A DNA stretch of 64,000 nt from Crystallibacter permensis (GTDB taxonomy: Bacteria; Actinomycetota; Actinomycetes; Actinomycetales; Micrococcaceae). A program made the position numbers and the translations under genes. Position 1 is the first letter of the stretch; the number at the start of each line of letters is the position of its first letter. The notes below the pieces were generated by a model. It had not been told where the DNA came from. It saw only the letters and a program-made list of their open reading frames with translations, and ran no database searches. The stretch lies in NCBI RefSeq assembly GCF_025960875.1, contig NZ_JAODLR010000021.1:1-64000 (forward strand), given 5' to 3'. Positions 1 to 8,978 of this stretch are shown here, piece after piece.

Positions 1-91
1 GCCTCCGCCAGCTCATCTGGTTCCATGACCGAAAAATTAACAGAACCGGGAACGGATTAAAACCCGACACGCCACACCTAACTAAGTACTA

Positions 92-1156
92 CTAGCCGCC
101 CTGCCGCCGCGGCACAGTCCTGCCGAGTGCATAGGGCTTCCGCACCACCAAGGAGGGCTTGAGCACCTGGTGCCGATGCGGCCCCTCGCCCGCTGGCCGG
201 CCGGCCAGCACATGGGACAGCACCGCGATAATGCGCCGGGCCGCATCGGCAACAGGCGGGGCCACACTGCTCAGGCCCACGGCAGCAGCAACCGGAGTGT
301 CATCAAAACCGACGACGGCGGGTTCCACCTCCGGCGGCAACACCGCCCGCAACTGGGCGAAGGCACCCAAAGCCAGCGAATCGCTGGCGCAGACCAGCGC
401 AGTGACTCCCCTCGCCAGCAAGCCGTCCACCGCCGAGGCGCCGGCCGCTACGTCGTCGTCGGTTGCTGCGCTCAACTCGTTCAGGCTTCCGCAGCTGCCG
501 GCTGCTTCCATGGCACGGCGCCAGCCGGCCCTCCGGTCGTCCCCCAGGCCTTCGTCCGGCCGCCAGCCCAGGAAGCCGATCCGCCGGTGCCCCTGCTCGA
601 GCAGGAATCCGGTGGCACTCTCGGTGCCGGCAGCGCCGTCGATATCCACCCAGGGATGGGCCGACTCAAACGGATCCGCCGTTCGGCTCCAGGGCCGGCC
701 GAAGGCGGCGAAAGGAACGGCATGCTCCTGCAACCAGGCCGTCCGCGGATCTCCGGCATGAGTGCCGGTCAGCACAAAGCCATCCAGATCCGCCACGTGC
801 AGCAGTTCGTCAATGTGGCGGATTTCTTCCTCATCATCACGCGCGCTGTAGAGGGTCAGGCGGTAGCCCGCGTCCTGGGCGGCTTCCGTCAGCGCGTGGA
901 GAAAGCGGTCCTGAACCGCGCCGTTGATGCCGTCGGTAACAGGTGTCAGCCGCAGGCCCAGATCCATCGATCGCCGCGTGCGCAACTGGCGGGCAGCCGC
1001 ACTGGGACGGTAGCCGCTCTCCTGGACGGCCTTGAGGACGCGTTCACGGGTTGCCGGCTTCACCCGCTGCGGTGCGTTGAGCACGTTGGACACTGTCTGG
1101 CGGGAGACTCCGATGGACTCGGCAAGACTGACCAGAGTGGGCTTCTTCTGTGTCAT
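92..1156 (-). CDS. LacI family transcriptional regulator
   Basis: 354-aa DNA-binding repressor, the usual length for LacI/GalR proteins. An N-terminal helix-turn-helix (about residues 6-27, LAESIGVSRQTVSNVLN) is followed by a periplasmic-binding-protein-like sugar-sensing domain. The start is placed at the ATG giving MTQKKPTL, directly before the helix-turn-helix; the reading frame stays open upstream but that part has no family character. It is divergent from the amylo-glucosidase-like gene at 1404, and a CG-centred palindrome lies between them, so it probably controls that gene and itself in response to a sugar. The ligand cannot be read from sequence. Confidence 0.9.
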   Translation of the reverse strand: MTQKKPTLVSLAESIGVSRQTVSNVLNAPQRVKPATRERVLKAVQESGYRPSAAARQLRTRRSMDLGLRLTPVTDGINGAVQDRFLHALTEAAQDAGYRLTLYSARDDEEEIRHIDELLHVADLDGFVLTGTHAGDPRTAWLQEHAVPFAAFGRPWSRTADPFESAHPWVDIDGAAGTESATGFLLEQGHRRIGFLGWRPDEGLGDDRRAGWRRAMEAAGSCGSLNELSAATDDDVAAGASAVDGLLARGVTALVCASDSLALGAFAQLRAVLPPEVEPAVVGFDDTPVAAAVGLSSVAPPVADAARRIIAVLSHVLAGRPAGEGPHRHQVLKPSLVVRKPYALGRTVPRRQGG

Positions 1157-1279
1157 CGGGTCCCTTTTCTGCGGACTTCCGCGCTGGCTGACGCCGGCGT
1201 CCGTGCTGGCCGCTACCCAACACCGAAGACGGGGTGTTGCATCGGAGGGGGTATCTGCCAAGATGTAAACACCACAGTA

Positions 1280-1289
1280 TGAACGTTCA
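1280..1289. promoter_or_regulatory. Candidate LacI-family operator
   Basis: TGAACGTTCA is a perfect 10-bp palindrome with a central CG, the form typical of LacI/GalR operators. It sits in the 247-bp divergent region between the LacI gene and the gene at 1404, about 115 bp before the latter. Binding by the adjacent regulator is an inference. Confidence 0.6.
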
Positions 1290-1403
1290 AATGGGGTGTC
1301 AATGACCATCGGGGACTGACCGGCAGCTCCCTTAGGGAGCCCTTCCGCCACCCAGCACCACCGGCACGAGGCCGGCAAGTTCACGCTAATCCAAGGAGCA
1401 GCC

Positions 1404-3290
1404 ATGGCTTTCCAGCAGCCCTACCTGCACGATCTCACCGGCGTTTTCACCGCGCCCATCCAGGTCTGGAGCGACCCGCACGGCCAGATCCGCGGCGAGG
1501 GCGCCCAAGGTGCCTACTGCGGGGATGACAGGGTTCTGGCACGGGCCGTCCTCACCGTCAACGGCCACGAGCCGGAATGGGTCTCCACCCAGCTGAAGTC
1601 CACCGAGCATGTGGATTTCATCCATTTCATCCGCGTTCCCGCCAACCTTCCGGACCCCTTGGTCTCCGTCATCCGGAGCCGCTCGGTTGATACCGGCCGG
1701 CTCGCCGAGACCCTGACGTTCAAGTCCGTACTGGCCGAACCGGTGACGCTGGATGTGAAGATGGAACTGGTCGCAGATGCCCTGCCGATGGACCAGATCA
1801 AAGCAGGCCTGGCCCTGGCCGCGGGTTCCGTTGCGCCGGAAGACCGCCGCTGGCGCTGGCGGGGCCAGGACACCAGCGCTGAGCTGACCGCGGAAGGGGC
1901 CGAGCTGGCATTCATGGGCAGCCAGGTTGTGCTTAGCTGGCGTATCACGCTCCAGCCGGGAGACGCCCTCGAGCTTGGCTGGTCGCTGGCCCTGTCCGAC
2001 AAGGGCGCGCCGATGATTGCCGCCGGTGGTCAGCCGCTGCGCACCCCGTCGGTGACAGGCGACCCACGCCTCATGCGGCTGATGACGCGATCCATCAGCG
2101 ATCTGAACAGCCTGCGGATCGCGGACCGGCAGCGGCCGCAGCACGCCTTCCTGGCCGCGGGCGCGCCCTGGCACCTGACCATGTTCGGCCGGGACTCCCT
2201 GATGGCTGCGCGCATGCTGCTGCCGATCGACGCCGCGACCGCCGCCGGAACCCTTCGGGCTTTGGCTGGCCGGCAGGGTACGGACGTCGTGCAGGAAACG
2301 GGCGAGGAACCCGGCAAGATCCTGCGCGAAGTCCGTCGCAGCACCTTCATCATGGGCCCCGGCGGCACGGTCATCGCGGTGCCGCCGGTCCATTACGGCA
2401 ACATCGATGCCACCCCGCTGTGGATTATCCTGCTCCATGACGCGTGGCACTCGGGGATGCCGGAGGCCGAGGTCCAGGCGCTCCTGCCGCACCTCGAGGA
2501 CGCCCTGGCTTGGATGCAGCACCACGGCGATTCCGACGGCGATGGTTTCCTCGAGTACGCCGGCGCTCCCGGCATCGGGCTGGCGGACCAGGGCTGGAAG
2601 GATACCGCTGGCTCGATCCGCTGGCAGGACGGCACACCGGCGGCAGGCCCCTTCGCGCTGGCCGAGGTGCAAGGCTATGCGCATGAAGCCGCTACTGTTG
2701 GGGCCGAGATGCTCGACCACTTCGGCCGGCCGGGCTCGGGCGAATGGCGGGCCTTTGCCTCCGATCTCGCGGACCGTTTCCGGGAGAAGTTCTGGTGCAC
2801 CGATGACGCGGGCCCCTATCCCGCGATCGCCCTCGACGCTGATAAGAAACCGGTGGACTCCATCGCTTCCAACATGGGGCATCTGCTCGGCACCGGCCTG
2901 CTGAACGCGGAGGAAAAGGCCGCCGTCGTGACGCGGTTGATGGATCCGTCGATGTTCTCCGGCTACGGCATCCGGACCCTGTCCACCACCAATGGCGGCT
3001 ACTGGCCCACCCGGTACCACGCCGGCTCCGTGTGGACCCATGACAGCGCCTGGATTCTGCTGGGCATGCTCAAAGACGGTTTCGAAGACGAGGCAGCAAA
3101 ACTCGCCGGCGGCATGCTGGACGCGGCCGAAGGTTTTGACTGGCGGCTGCCGGAACTGTTTTCCGGCGATCCGGCCGACCGGAGGTGGCCGCCGGTGCCA
3201 TATCCGGCGGCGTGCCGTCCGCAGGCCTGGGCCGCGGCATCAGCGGTGCCGATCGCGCAGGCACTGCGCGGCTTCAATGTCCTTGGCTAG
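1404..3290 (+). CDS. Amylo-alpha-1,6-glucosidase / glycogen debranching-like enzyme
   Basis: 628-aa cytoplasmic protein. The first ~250 residues resemble the glycogen-debranching N-terminal beta domain, followed by an (alpha/alpha)6 glucosidase-type barrel with the motifs MFGRDSLMA (about 259-267) and EEPGKILREVR (about 299-309), characteristic of the actinobacterial amylo-alpha-1,6-glucosidase family. Expected role: cleavage of alpha-glucosidic branches or a related oligosaccharide; the precise substrate is not known for most members. The AAGGAG ribosome site a few bases before the ATG supports the start. The divergent LacI gene suggests induction by a carbohydrate. A strong hairpin follows the stop. 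Confidence 0.85.
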   Translation: MAFQQPYLHDLTGVFTAPIQVWSDPHGQIRGEGAQGAYCGDDRVLARAVLTVNGHEPEWVSTQLKSTEHVDFIHFIRVPANLPDPLVSVIRSRSVDTGRLAETLTFKSVLAEPVTLDVKMELVADALPMDQIKAGLALAAGSVAPEDRRWRWRGQDTSAELTAEGAELAFMGSQVVLSWRITLQPGDALELGWSLALSDKGAPMIAAGGQPLRTPSVTGDPRLMRLMTRSISDLNSLRIADRQRPQHAFLAAGAPWHLTMFGRDSLMAARMLLPIDAATAAGTLRALAGRQGTDVVQETGEEPGKILREVRRSTFIMGPGGTVIAVPPVHYGNIDATPLWIILLHDAWHSGMPEAEVQALLPHLEDALAWMQHHGDSDGDGFLEYAGAPGIGLADQGWKDTAGSIRWQDGTPAAGPFALAEVQGYAHEAATVGAEMLDHFGRPGSGEWRAFASDLADRFREKFWCTDDAGPYPAIALDADKKPVDSIASNMGHLLGTGLLNAEEKAAVVTRLMDPSMFSGYGIRTLSTTNGGYWPTRYHAGSVWTHDSAWILLGMLKDGFEDEAAKLAGGMLDAAEGFDWRLPELFSGDPADRRWPPVPYPAACRPQAWAAASAVPIAQALRGFNVLG

Positions 3291-3338
3291 CTGGCTGACG
3301 CGTGTGCGACGTTCGCTGGTCTGCCGCGTAGTCCACGC

Positions 3339-3372
3339 TGAGGTGCCGGCGGACTCTGCCGCCGGCACCTCA
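3339..3372. terminator. Bidirectional terminator hairpin
   Basis: A perfect 14-bp stem (TGAGGTGCCGGCGG and its complement) with a 6-base loop lies between two convergent genes. There is no T-run, so it is the intrinsic-hairpin type common in high-GC Gram-positives and could serve both strands. Confidence 0.8.
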
Positions 3373-3389
3373 GGTCATAGATAGGTTAG

Positions 3390-4520
3390 TCAGGACACAC
3401 TGGGTCCGGTAGGCCAGCGCAGCAGCGCGGCTACCTTGGTTCCTTCCGACAGCACGCCCGAGGGCACAAGGGAAACCTTGGCGTCCGTCAGGGCTGCGGC
3501 CCGCACCATGGCGGCCGGCGCCGAAATGGTGCCGAGTACCTGACCGTCCAGCGCGTTGGCCTTTTCCGTGGCGATCCACGGTTCCTTGTCCAGCGCTAAC
3601 GCTTCATGGTCTACAAGCGCGGCGTCCTCAAGGATCAGCCGTTCCACCTGGGCCTGTTGCAGTGCCGTCACCACGTTGCCGTAGCCGGTTGTGGACTCCG
3701 GGTTGTCCTGGCCCTGCTGCATTTCCAGCCGGCTCAGAATTTCCTGCTGCTGCTGCGCCCAGACCTCTGCCACCAGCCGGGAGACTTCCTCCTGGAAGAC
3801 CTTCTGGTCCGCGCCGCCGGTGCGGGTATGCGATTCCACCGTTGCTTCGATGGACCGGCTCGCTTCGGAAAGCTGGTTGACCACAAGCTCCCGCGCCCGG
3901 ATATCCCCGGCGACGACAAGCAGGCGGGGCCGGCAGGTACTGACAACGCGGTCAATGGCACCGGCGATTTCGTCGGCGTTCTTGCGCCAGATCTCTTCGG
4001 TCCGGTGCTGGCGCCTGCCTTGCTCCCAGCCGCCGGTGGGGACCTTCTTCAGGTTTTCCTTCGAGCCTTCAACGGCATGTTCCTCGGCCACCCCGTTGCG
4101 GCGGGCATACTGCAGCCGGATCTCGCCGCCATCGCGCCCCACTTCAGCCACTACATAGGGAAAGTCATCGCCGCGCTGCTTCATCAGCGGAACCAAATCC
4201 GGCACGCTGTCCACGGAGATCTTCTCCGGTCCTGCCAGCGGCCCGGGCAGGATCTCATTGACTTCAATGTTGCCGTCACGGACCAGTACAAAGCGGCTGA
4301 CCGGTGAGGGCACTCCCGTTGCCGGGGATATCGCCTCCTCGACGGCCTTCAGGTCCTGCTTGGAAATGCCTTGGCCCGAGAGCACTTCGCGGACCCGGTC
4401 CGGCAGGATGTCACCGGCCCGCAAAGTGTCCACGGTGCCGGTACTGGCGTCAACGTAAACGGTGGTCCACGGTCCGCTCTTTTTGAACAGTTCCGCGTAG
4501 GTATTGAGCTGCTCGGCCAT
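3390..4520 (-). CDS. baeRF / Vms1-like family protein (Rv2629-like)
   Basis: 376-aa protein with the layout of Mycobacterium tuberculosis Rv2629 and related bacterial eRF1-like (baeRF) proteins: N-terminal region beginning with FKKSGPWTTVYVDAS, a central segment with FPYVVAEVGRDGGEIRL, the RTEEIWRKNADEIAGAI stretch, and a C-terminal ALLRWPTG end. The family is related to eRF1 and to Vms1/ANKZF1-type peptidyl-tRNA hydrolases, so a role on stalled or stressed ribosomes is plausible but unproven for this clade. The ATG overlaps the stop of the upstream 79-aa gene (TAATG), indicating translational coupling. Confidence 0.8.
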   Translation of the reverse strand: MAEQLNTYAELFKKSGPWTTVYVDASTGTVDTLRAGDILPDRVREVLSGQGISKQDLKAVEEAISPATGVPSPVSRFVLVRDGNIEVNEILPGPLAGPEKISVDSVPDLVPLMKQRGDDFPYVVAEVGRDGGEIRLQYARRNGVAEEHAVEGSKENLKKVPTGGWEQGRRQHRTEEIWRKNADEIAGAIDRVVSTCRPRLLVVAGDIRARELVVNQLSEASRSIEATVESHTRTGGADQKVFQEEVSRLVAEVWAQQQQEILSRLEMQQGQDNPESTTGYGNVVTALQQAQVERLILEDAALVDHEALALDKEPWIATEKANALDGQVLGTISAPAAMVRAAALTDAKVSLVPSGVLSEGTKVAALLRWPTGPSVS

Positions 4521-4759
4521 TAGCGGTCTCCACCATCCTTTTCTGCCCTGTCAGCTTTGCCCTGCTGGGCATTCCTGATGGCTGAATCGTTCCGTATCGC
4601 ATCGAGCACTTCGGGACTGTCCGTCTCGTCCGGGAAGGGTTCTGTCTCGCGGAATTCTTCTGCGTGTCCTGGTTTGCTGCCCTGGATCAGACCTTGGTCT
4701 TCATGCTTCATCTGGTCGTCCAGCTCGGAACCGTGCTTATTACTGCCCCGCTCTACCAT
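4520..4759 (-). CDS. Small hydrophilic protein coupled to baeRF gene
   Basis: 79 aa, very rich in Asp, Glu, Lys and Gln with almost no hydrophobic stretch, so probably unfolded or a stress-type hydrophilic protein. No family recognised. A good GGAAGGAG ribosome site precedes the ATG. Its TAA stop overlaps the next ATG as TAATG, so it forms a two-gene unit with the baeRF gene. Such coupling suggests joint function or joint stress expression. Confidence 0.75.
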   Translation of the reverse strand: MVERGSNKHGSELDDQMKHEDQGLIQGSKPGHAEEFRETEPFPDETDSPEVLDAIRNDSAIRNAQQGKADRAEKDGGDR

Positions 4760-5064
4760 GGTGATCTCCTTCCCACGCGGCGTACCGCGCGCTGTATCGA
4801 TCGGTAATCCTCACCGTAGCACCGGCTCCAACCCCGTGGAAGAGCCCGTCCCACAACCGCAGGACCGTAAACAGAATCGGCAGAAACCGCACGTGATATC
4901 TCCCGTTCCCCGCGAAAATGTGCGCCTGTGGAGGGACACGGCCAGGGCCGCCAGCGACTGCTCTGCGGCCTGCGGCCGACGGTAACACCTGCCCCCGCAT
5001 GGGAGGGCGGGGTGCGCGGCGGGCTAAAGTGGTGGGCGGGAATCGACCGCCAGTGAAGGACATC
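4760..5064. other. Divergent intergenic region
   Basis: 305 bp between the divergent small gene (minus) and the CoA-transferase gene (plus). It must hold both promoters. On the minus strand a GTTT is followed 16 bases later by GGGAC, a weak echo of a SigB/SigF-type promoter; this is too poor to call. No gene or repeat seen. Confidence 0.4.
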
Positions 5065-6582
5065 ATGCATCAACGCATCCGCAATGCCAGCCTCGCCGAA
5101 CGCCTCATGACTGCCGAGGAGGCCGCCTGTCTGATCAAACCGGGCATGACGGTTGCGATGAGCGGGTTCACGGGTGCGGGATACCCCAAGGCGGTCCCGC
5201 AGGCCCTGGCCGCTCTGATGGAGCGGGAGAACGACGCCGGCAGCGACTTCCGCATCAAAGTCCTGACAGGCGCTTCCACGGCACCCGAGCTGGACGGCGT
5301 ACTGGCGAAGGCGAAGGGCATGGAACTGCGCCTGCCCTTCCAATCGGATCCGGCCCTGCGGGATCAGATCAACGCCGGCGATCTGGACTACATTGACATC
5401 CATCTGGGCCACGTCGCCCAGCACACCTGGTTCGGTTTCTTCGGTGCCATCGATATCGCCGTCGTCGAAGTTGCAGGCATCCTCGAAGACGGCCGCTTGA
5501 TCCCCTCGTCCTCTGTGGGCAACAACAAAACCTGGCTGGAGCAGGCGGACAAGGTCATCCTCGAGGTCAACCGCTGGCAGCCGGAAGAGCTCGAAGGCAT
5601 GCACGACGTCTACTACGGCACCGCCCTTCCCCCGCACCGCAAACCGATAATGCTGACCGAACCTGATGACCGGATCGGGGTGCCGTATCTGTCGGTGGAC
5701 CAGGAGAAGGTCGTTGCGGTGGTCGAGACGGACGCGCCGGACCGCAACTCGCCGTTCAAGGCACCGGATGAGACCTCCCAGCAGATCGCCGGGCACATCC
5801 TTGACTTCTTCGAACATGAGATCAAGCGCGGCCGGATGCCGGAGAAGCTGTTGCCGCTGCAGTCCGGCGTGGGGAACGTTGCCAACGCCGTGCTGGCGGG
5901 TCTGGCCACCGGCGGTTACGAGGGACTGACAGCGTATACGGAGGTCATCCAGGACGGCATGCTGGACCTGCTGAAGACCGGGGTCCTGCGGATGGCCTCC
6001 GCCACCTCGTTCTCGCTCAGCGCGGCCGGCATCGAGGAGTTCAAGTCGAACATCGGCTTCTACCGCGACCGCATCCTGCTGCGCCCGCAGGAGATCTCCA
6101 ACCACCCGGAGACGATCCGCCGGCTCGGCTGCATCGCGCTCAATGGCATGATCGAGTCCGACATCTACGGCAACGTCAACTCCACCCACATTGCCGGCAC
6201 GAAGATGATGAACGGTATCGGCGGTTCCGGCGACTTTGCCCGTAACAGCTACCTCTCGGTTTTCATGTCGCCGAGCGTTGCCAAGGGCGGACAGATCTCC
6301 GGCATTGTTCCCATGGTCAGCCATGTGGACCACACCGAGCACGACACGATGGTGGTAGTCACCGAGCAGGGTCTGGCGGATATGCGCGGCCTCTCGCCCA
6401 AGCAGCGCGCCCGGCTGGTCATCGAGAAGTGCGCCCACCCGGACTACCGGCCCCTGCTGGAGGATTACTTCGAGCGGGCCTGCCGAGACAGCTTCGGCAA
6501 GCACACACCGCACCTCCTCGGCGAGGCATTGTCCTGGCACGAGCGTTTTGTCGAGACCGGAAGCATGCGCCCGGCGCTCTGA
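5065..6582 (+). CDS. Acetyl-CoA hydrolase/transferase family (succinyl-CoA:acetate CoA-transferase-like)
   Basis: 505-aa cytoplasmic enzyme of the family that includes Cat1/AarC and Ach1, moving CoA between succinyl-CoA and acetate. It carries LPLQSGVGNVANAVLAGL followed by YTEVIQDGMLDLL, whose Glu (about residue 292) is the position of the covalent CoA-thioester glutamate in the family, and the GIGGSGDFARNSYLS block (about 384-398). The ATG at 5065 is chosen because AAGGA lies 4 bases before it; a GTG 12 bases upstream is possible. It probably links acetate overflow to the TCA cycle. A hairpin follows the stop. Confidence 0.88.
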   Translation: MHQRIRNASLAERLMTAEEAACLIKPGMTVAMSGFTGAGYPKAVPQALAALMERENDAGSDFRIKVLTGASTAPELDGVLAKAKGMELRLPFQSDPALRDQINAGDLDYIDIHLGHVAQHTWFGFFGAIDIAVVEVAGILEDGRLIPSSSVGNNKTWLEQADKVILEVNRWQPEELEGMHDVYYGTALPPHRKPIMLTEPDDRIGVPYLSVDQEKVVAVVETDAPDRNSPFKAPDETSQQIAGHILDFFEHEIKRGRMPEKLLPLQSGVGNVANAVLAGLATGGYEGLTAYTEVIQDGMLDLLKTGVLRMASATSFSLSAAGIEEFKSNIGFYRDRILLRPQEISNHPETIRRLGCIALNGMIESDIYGNVNSTHIAGTKMMNGIGGSGDFARNSYLSVFMSPSVAKGGQISGIVPMVSHVDHTEHDTMVVVTEQGLADMRGLSPKQRARLVIEKCAHPDYRPLLEDYFERACRDSFGKHTPHLLGEALSWHERFVETGSMRPAL

Positions 6583-6597
6583 CCACCTACAGGCAGG

Positions 6598-6629
6598 ACA
6601 ACGACGGCGGCAAGTTGCGTCGTCGTTGT
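6598..6629. terminator. Terminator hairpin between convergent genes
   Basis: ACAACGACG and CGTCGTTGT form a perfect 9-bp stem across a 14-base loop, followed by TGTCT. It lies between the convergent CoA-transferase and luciferase-like genes. Confidence 0.6.
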
Positions 6630-6644
6630 TGTCTGGCAGGCGAA

Positions 6645-7667
6645 TTAGTCGCTGCTGCCCCAGGCCTCGGCCAGCAGCCGGTAGGAGTTTTCGCGTACCT
6701 GCCGGTCGTAGGCGTAGGTGACGACCATCAACTCATTGACGCCGGTGGCTTCGACCAGCCCGCGGAGCTCGGCACTGACCGTATCCGCGGTTCCGACCGC
6801 CCCGGCGGAAAGCCGTGCCTGCACCATTGCGGCCTCACGCGGATCCCAGTCCGCCATGGCGTCCGTTCTTGGCGGCTGGACCGGACGGCGTCCACCGGTG
6901 ATGATGTCCCGGACCACCTGCTGGTGCGAGGAGAACTGGAACGCGGCTTCCTCGGTGGACTCCGCCACCAGCACGTTCACGCCAGCGATTATGTACGGCT
7001 GGTCAAGCTGGGCGGTTCCGGCGTCGGGATCGAAGTACTGCTTGTACACGGCGATGGCCTCATGCAGCGATTCCGGCGCGAAGTGCGAAGCCGCGGCAAA
7101 GGGCAGGCCAAGCTGACCGGCGACAGCCGCCCCGGAGGTCGAGGAGCCCAGCACGCACATCGGCACCTGCGTATCCCGTGCGGTGAGGGCGCGCACGGCC
7201 AGGCCCTCCTGGGAGCCGAAGAACGCCTGCAGGTCGATGATTTCGCCGGCGAAGGCCTGTCCGGAGGAGTCGCCGCGGCGGAGCATGGCGGCGGTGCGTT
7301 GATCGGTCCCCGGTGCCCGGCCGAGTCCCAGGTCGATCCGGTTCGGGTACATGCTCGCCAGTGTGCCGAATTGTTCCGCGACCACCAGAGGCGCGTGGTT
7401 CGGCAGCATGATGCCGCCGGAACCTACCCGGATGCGGGACGTGCGGGAGGCAGCGAGGCTGATCAACAGGGAGGTTGCGTTGCTGACTACGCCGTAGTTG
7501 TTGTGGTGTTCAGCAAACCAGTAGCGCCGGTAGCCGGCGGCGTCGGCAACCTCGGCCAGGCGGGCACTGGCCTCTATCGCCTCCGCCACGCTCTGGCCCT
7601 GGGAAACAGGGGCCAGATCCAGCACGGAGAGGGGAACATCGGGGCGGAGGGCAAAGGCGTCGGTCAC
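6645..7667 (-). CDS. LLM class flavin-dependent oxidoreductase
   Basis: 340-aa bacterial luciferase-like (TIM-barrel) monooxygenase of the alkanal-monooxygenase-like subgroup. Diagnostic stretches are LSVLDLAPVSQG near the N-terminus, YWFAEHHN (about 49-56), SNATSLLISLAASRTSRIRVG and ANRIDL-type GYPNRIDLGLGRAPG-like sequence (seen as MYPNRIDLGLGRAPG). It is expected to use FMNH2 or F420; substrate unknown. The only upstream start is a GTG, which lies inside a 12-bp inverted repeat downstream of terC and has no clear Shine-Dalgarno, so the true start may be uncertain by a few codons. Confidence 0.85.
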   Translation of the reverse strand: MTDAFALRPDVPLSVLDLAPVSQGQSVAEAIEASARLAEVADAAGYRRYWFAEHHNNYGVVSNATSLLISLAASRTSRIRVGSGGIMLPNHAPLVVAEQFGTLASMYPNRIDLGLGRAPGTDQRTAAMLRRGDSSGQAFAGEIIDLQAFFGSQEGLAVRALTARDTQVPMCVLGSSTSGAAVAGQLGLPFAAASHFAPESLHEAIAVYKQYFDPDAGTAQLDQPYIIAGVNVLVAESTEEAAFQFSSHQQVVRDIITGGRRPVQPPRTDAMADWDPREAAMVQARLSAGAVGTADTVSAELRGLVEATGVNELMVVTYAYDRQVRENSYRLLAEAWGSSD

Positions 7668-7704
7668 CCGGCCGATCTTACCGGCGGAACCAATCGGCCG
7701 GGTG
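7665..7704. terminator. 12-bp inverted repeat between terC and the LLM gene
   Basis: CACCCGGCCGAT at 7665-7676 is complementary to ATCGGCCGGGTG at 7693-7704 with a 16-base loop. On the minus strand the 3' arm contains the GTG start of the downstream gene. It could terminate terC transcription or hide that start codon. A second 6-bp hairpin (CCGCTG/CAGCGG, 7712-7729) lies just before it. Confidence 0.55.
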
Positions 7705-7779
7705 ATGCCCGCCGCTGCTGTTACAGCGGATTACCGGGCTTGCTTTCTGCGGGTACCGGACGGATCAGGCATACCTGGC

Positions 7780-8964
7780 TTACCGGGCCAGGTACTCCTT
7801 GTGCTGCTTGTGCGCCTCGGCCACCTGGGCACGGATCCGGTCCACGTCCTTGGCCTTGTTGCGGTACTTCGGCTCCATGTGTTCAATCTGCCGCTCTTCC
7901 TCGCGCAGCGCGTTGTAGATGCGCTCGCGCTCCGCCGGGTCCGCGGTGTAGCTGAGGTCCAGGTAGTTGACCGCGTGGCGGCGGGCGTTGTTGATGGCGG
8001 TCTGCGCCTTGCCTGCCTTGCTGAGCAGCGACGCCACGATGGTCACGACCAGCACGCCGATGATAACCGTCAGGGACAGGCCAGTGGAGATCTCGACGAC
8101 CGGAACCGGCTGGCCGTCGTTGACGAACGGCAGATTGTTTTCGTGCAGGGCGTGCAGGATGAGCTTGACCCCGATGAAGGCGAGGATCGCGGCCAGGCCG
8201 TAGGACAGGTAAATCAGCCGGTCCAGCAGGCCGTCGATCAGGAAGTACAGCTGGCGCAGGCCCATCAGCGAGAACGCGGTGGCAGTAAAGACAATGTAGA
8301 CGTTCTGGGTCAGGCCGAAGATGGCAGGAATCGAGTCCAGTGCGAACAGGATATCCGTTCCGCCGATCGCTACCATGACGAGCAGCATGGGGGTCAGGAC
8401 CTTCTTGCCGTTCTCCACGGTGAACAGCTTGTCGCCGTCGTACTCCTCGGAAGTATGGAAGAACTTGCGGGCCAGCCGGATCATGAAGTTGTCGGCTTCG
8501 CCGCCGCCGTGGTCAGGCTTGATCAGGTTGCCGGCGGTGATCAGCAGGATGAGGCCGAAGGCGTAGAAGACCCAGGCAAAGGAGTTGATCAGCGCGGCGC
8601 CGAGGAAGATAAAGCCGGTGCGGGCAATCAGCGAAAACACAATGCCGAACAGCAGCACCTTCTGCTGGTCCTCGCGCGGCACCCGGAAGCTGGCGATGAT
8701 GATCAGGAAGACAAACAGGTTGTCCACCGAGAGCGCCTTCTCCGTGATGTACCCGGCGAAATACTCCGAGCCCATTGCGGTGCCGCCATAGATCAGAACG
8801 AGAATGCCGAAGAGAATGGCGATGCCCACGTAGATGGCGGACCAAATGGCCGCTTCCTTCAACTGGGGAACGTGCGCTTTGCGGATGTGGAAGAAGTAGT
8901 CAAAGGCCAGCAGGGCCAGGATGACCACTATCGTGATGCCCCAGATCAGGGGGGAAACAGTCAA
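7780..8964 (-). CDS. TerC family integral membrane protein, probable Mn2+ exporter
   Basis: 394-aa membrane protein with about nine hydrophobic segments and the TerC signatures ITEKALSVDNLFVFLII (about 74-90) and IGGTDILFALDSIPAIFGLT (about 199-218), which carry the conserved acidic residues inside the membrane. A charged C-terminal tail of ~70 residues ends in HKQHKEYLAR. TerC relatives Alx and MeeF export manganese; the candidate yybP-ykoY riboswitch directly upstream supports that here. The start is a TTG preceded by AAAGCAGG; no ATG is available nearby. Confidence 0.88.
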   Translation of the reverse strand: MTVSPLIWGITIVVILALLAFDYFFHIRKAHVPQLKEAAIWSAIYVGIAILFGILVLIYGGTAMGSEYFAGYITEKALSVDNLFVFLIIIASFRVPREDQQKVLLFGIVFSLIARTGFIFLGAALINSFAWVFYAFGLILLITAGNLIKPDHGGGEADNFMIRLARKFFHTSEEYDGDKLFTVENGKKVLTPMLLVMVAIGGTDILFALDSIPAIFGLTQNVYIVFTATAFSLMGLRQLYFLIDGLLDRLIYLSYGLAAILAFIGVKLILHALHENNLPFVNDGQPVPVVEISTGLSLTVIIGVLVVTIVASLLSKAGKAQTAINNARRHAVNYLDLSYTADPAERERIYNALREEERQIEHMEPKYRNKAKDVDRIRAQVAEAHKQHKEYLAR

Positions 8965-8978
8965 GATATGCCTGCTTT

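Noticed and set aside
4753-6540. 595-codon open frame on the minus strand
   Set aside because: Opposite the well-supported CoA-transferase gene; no family character.
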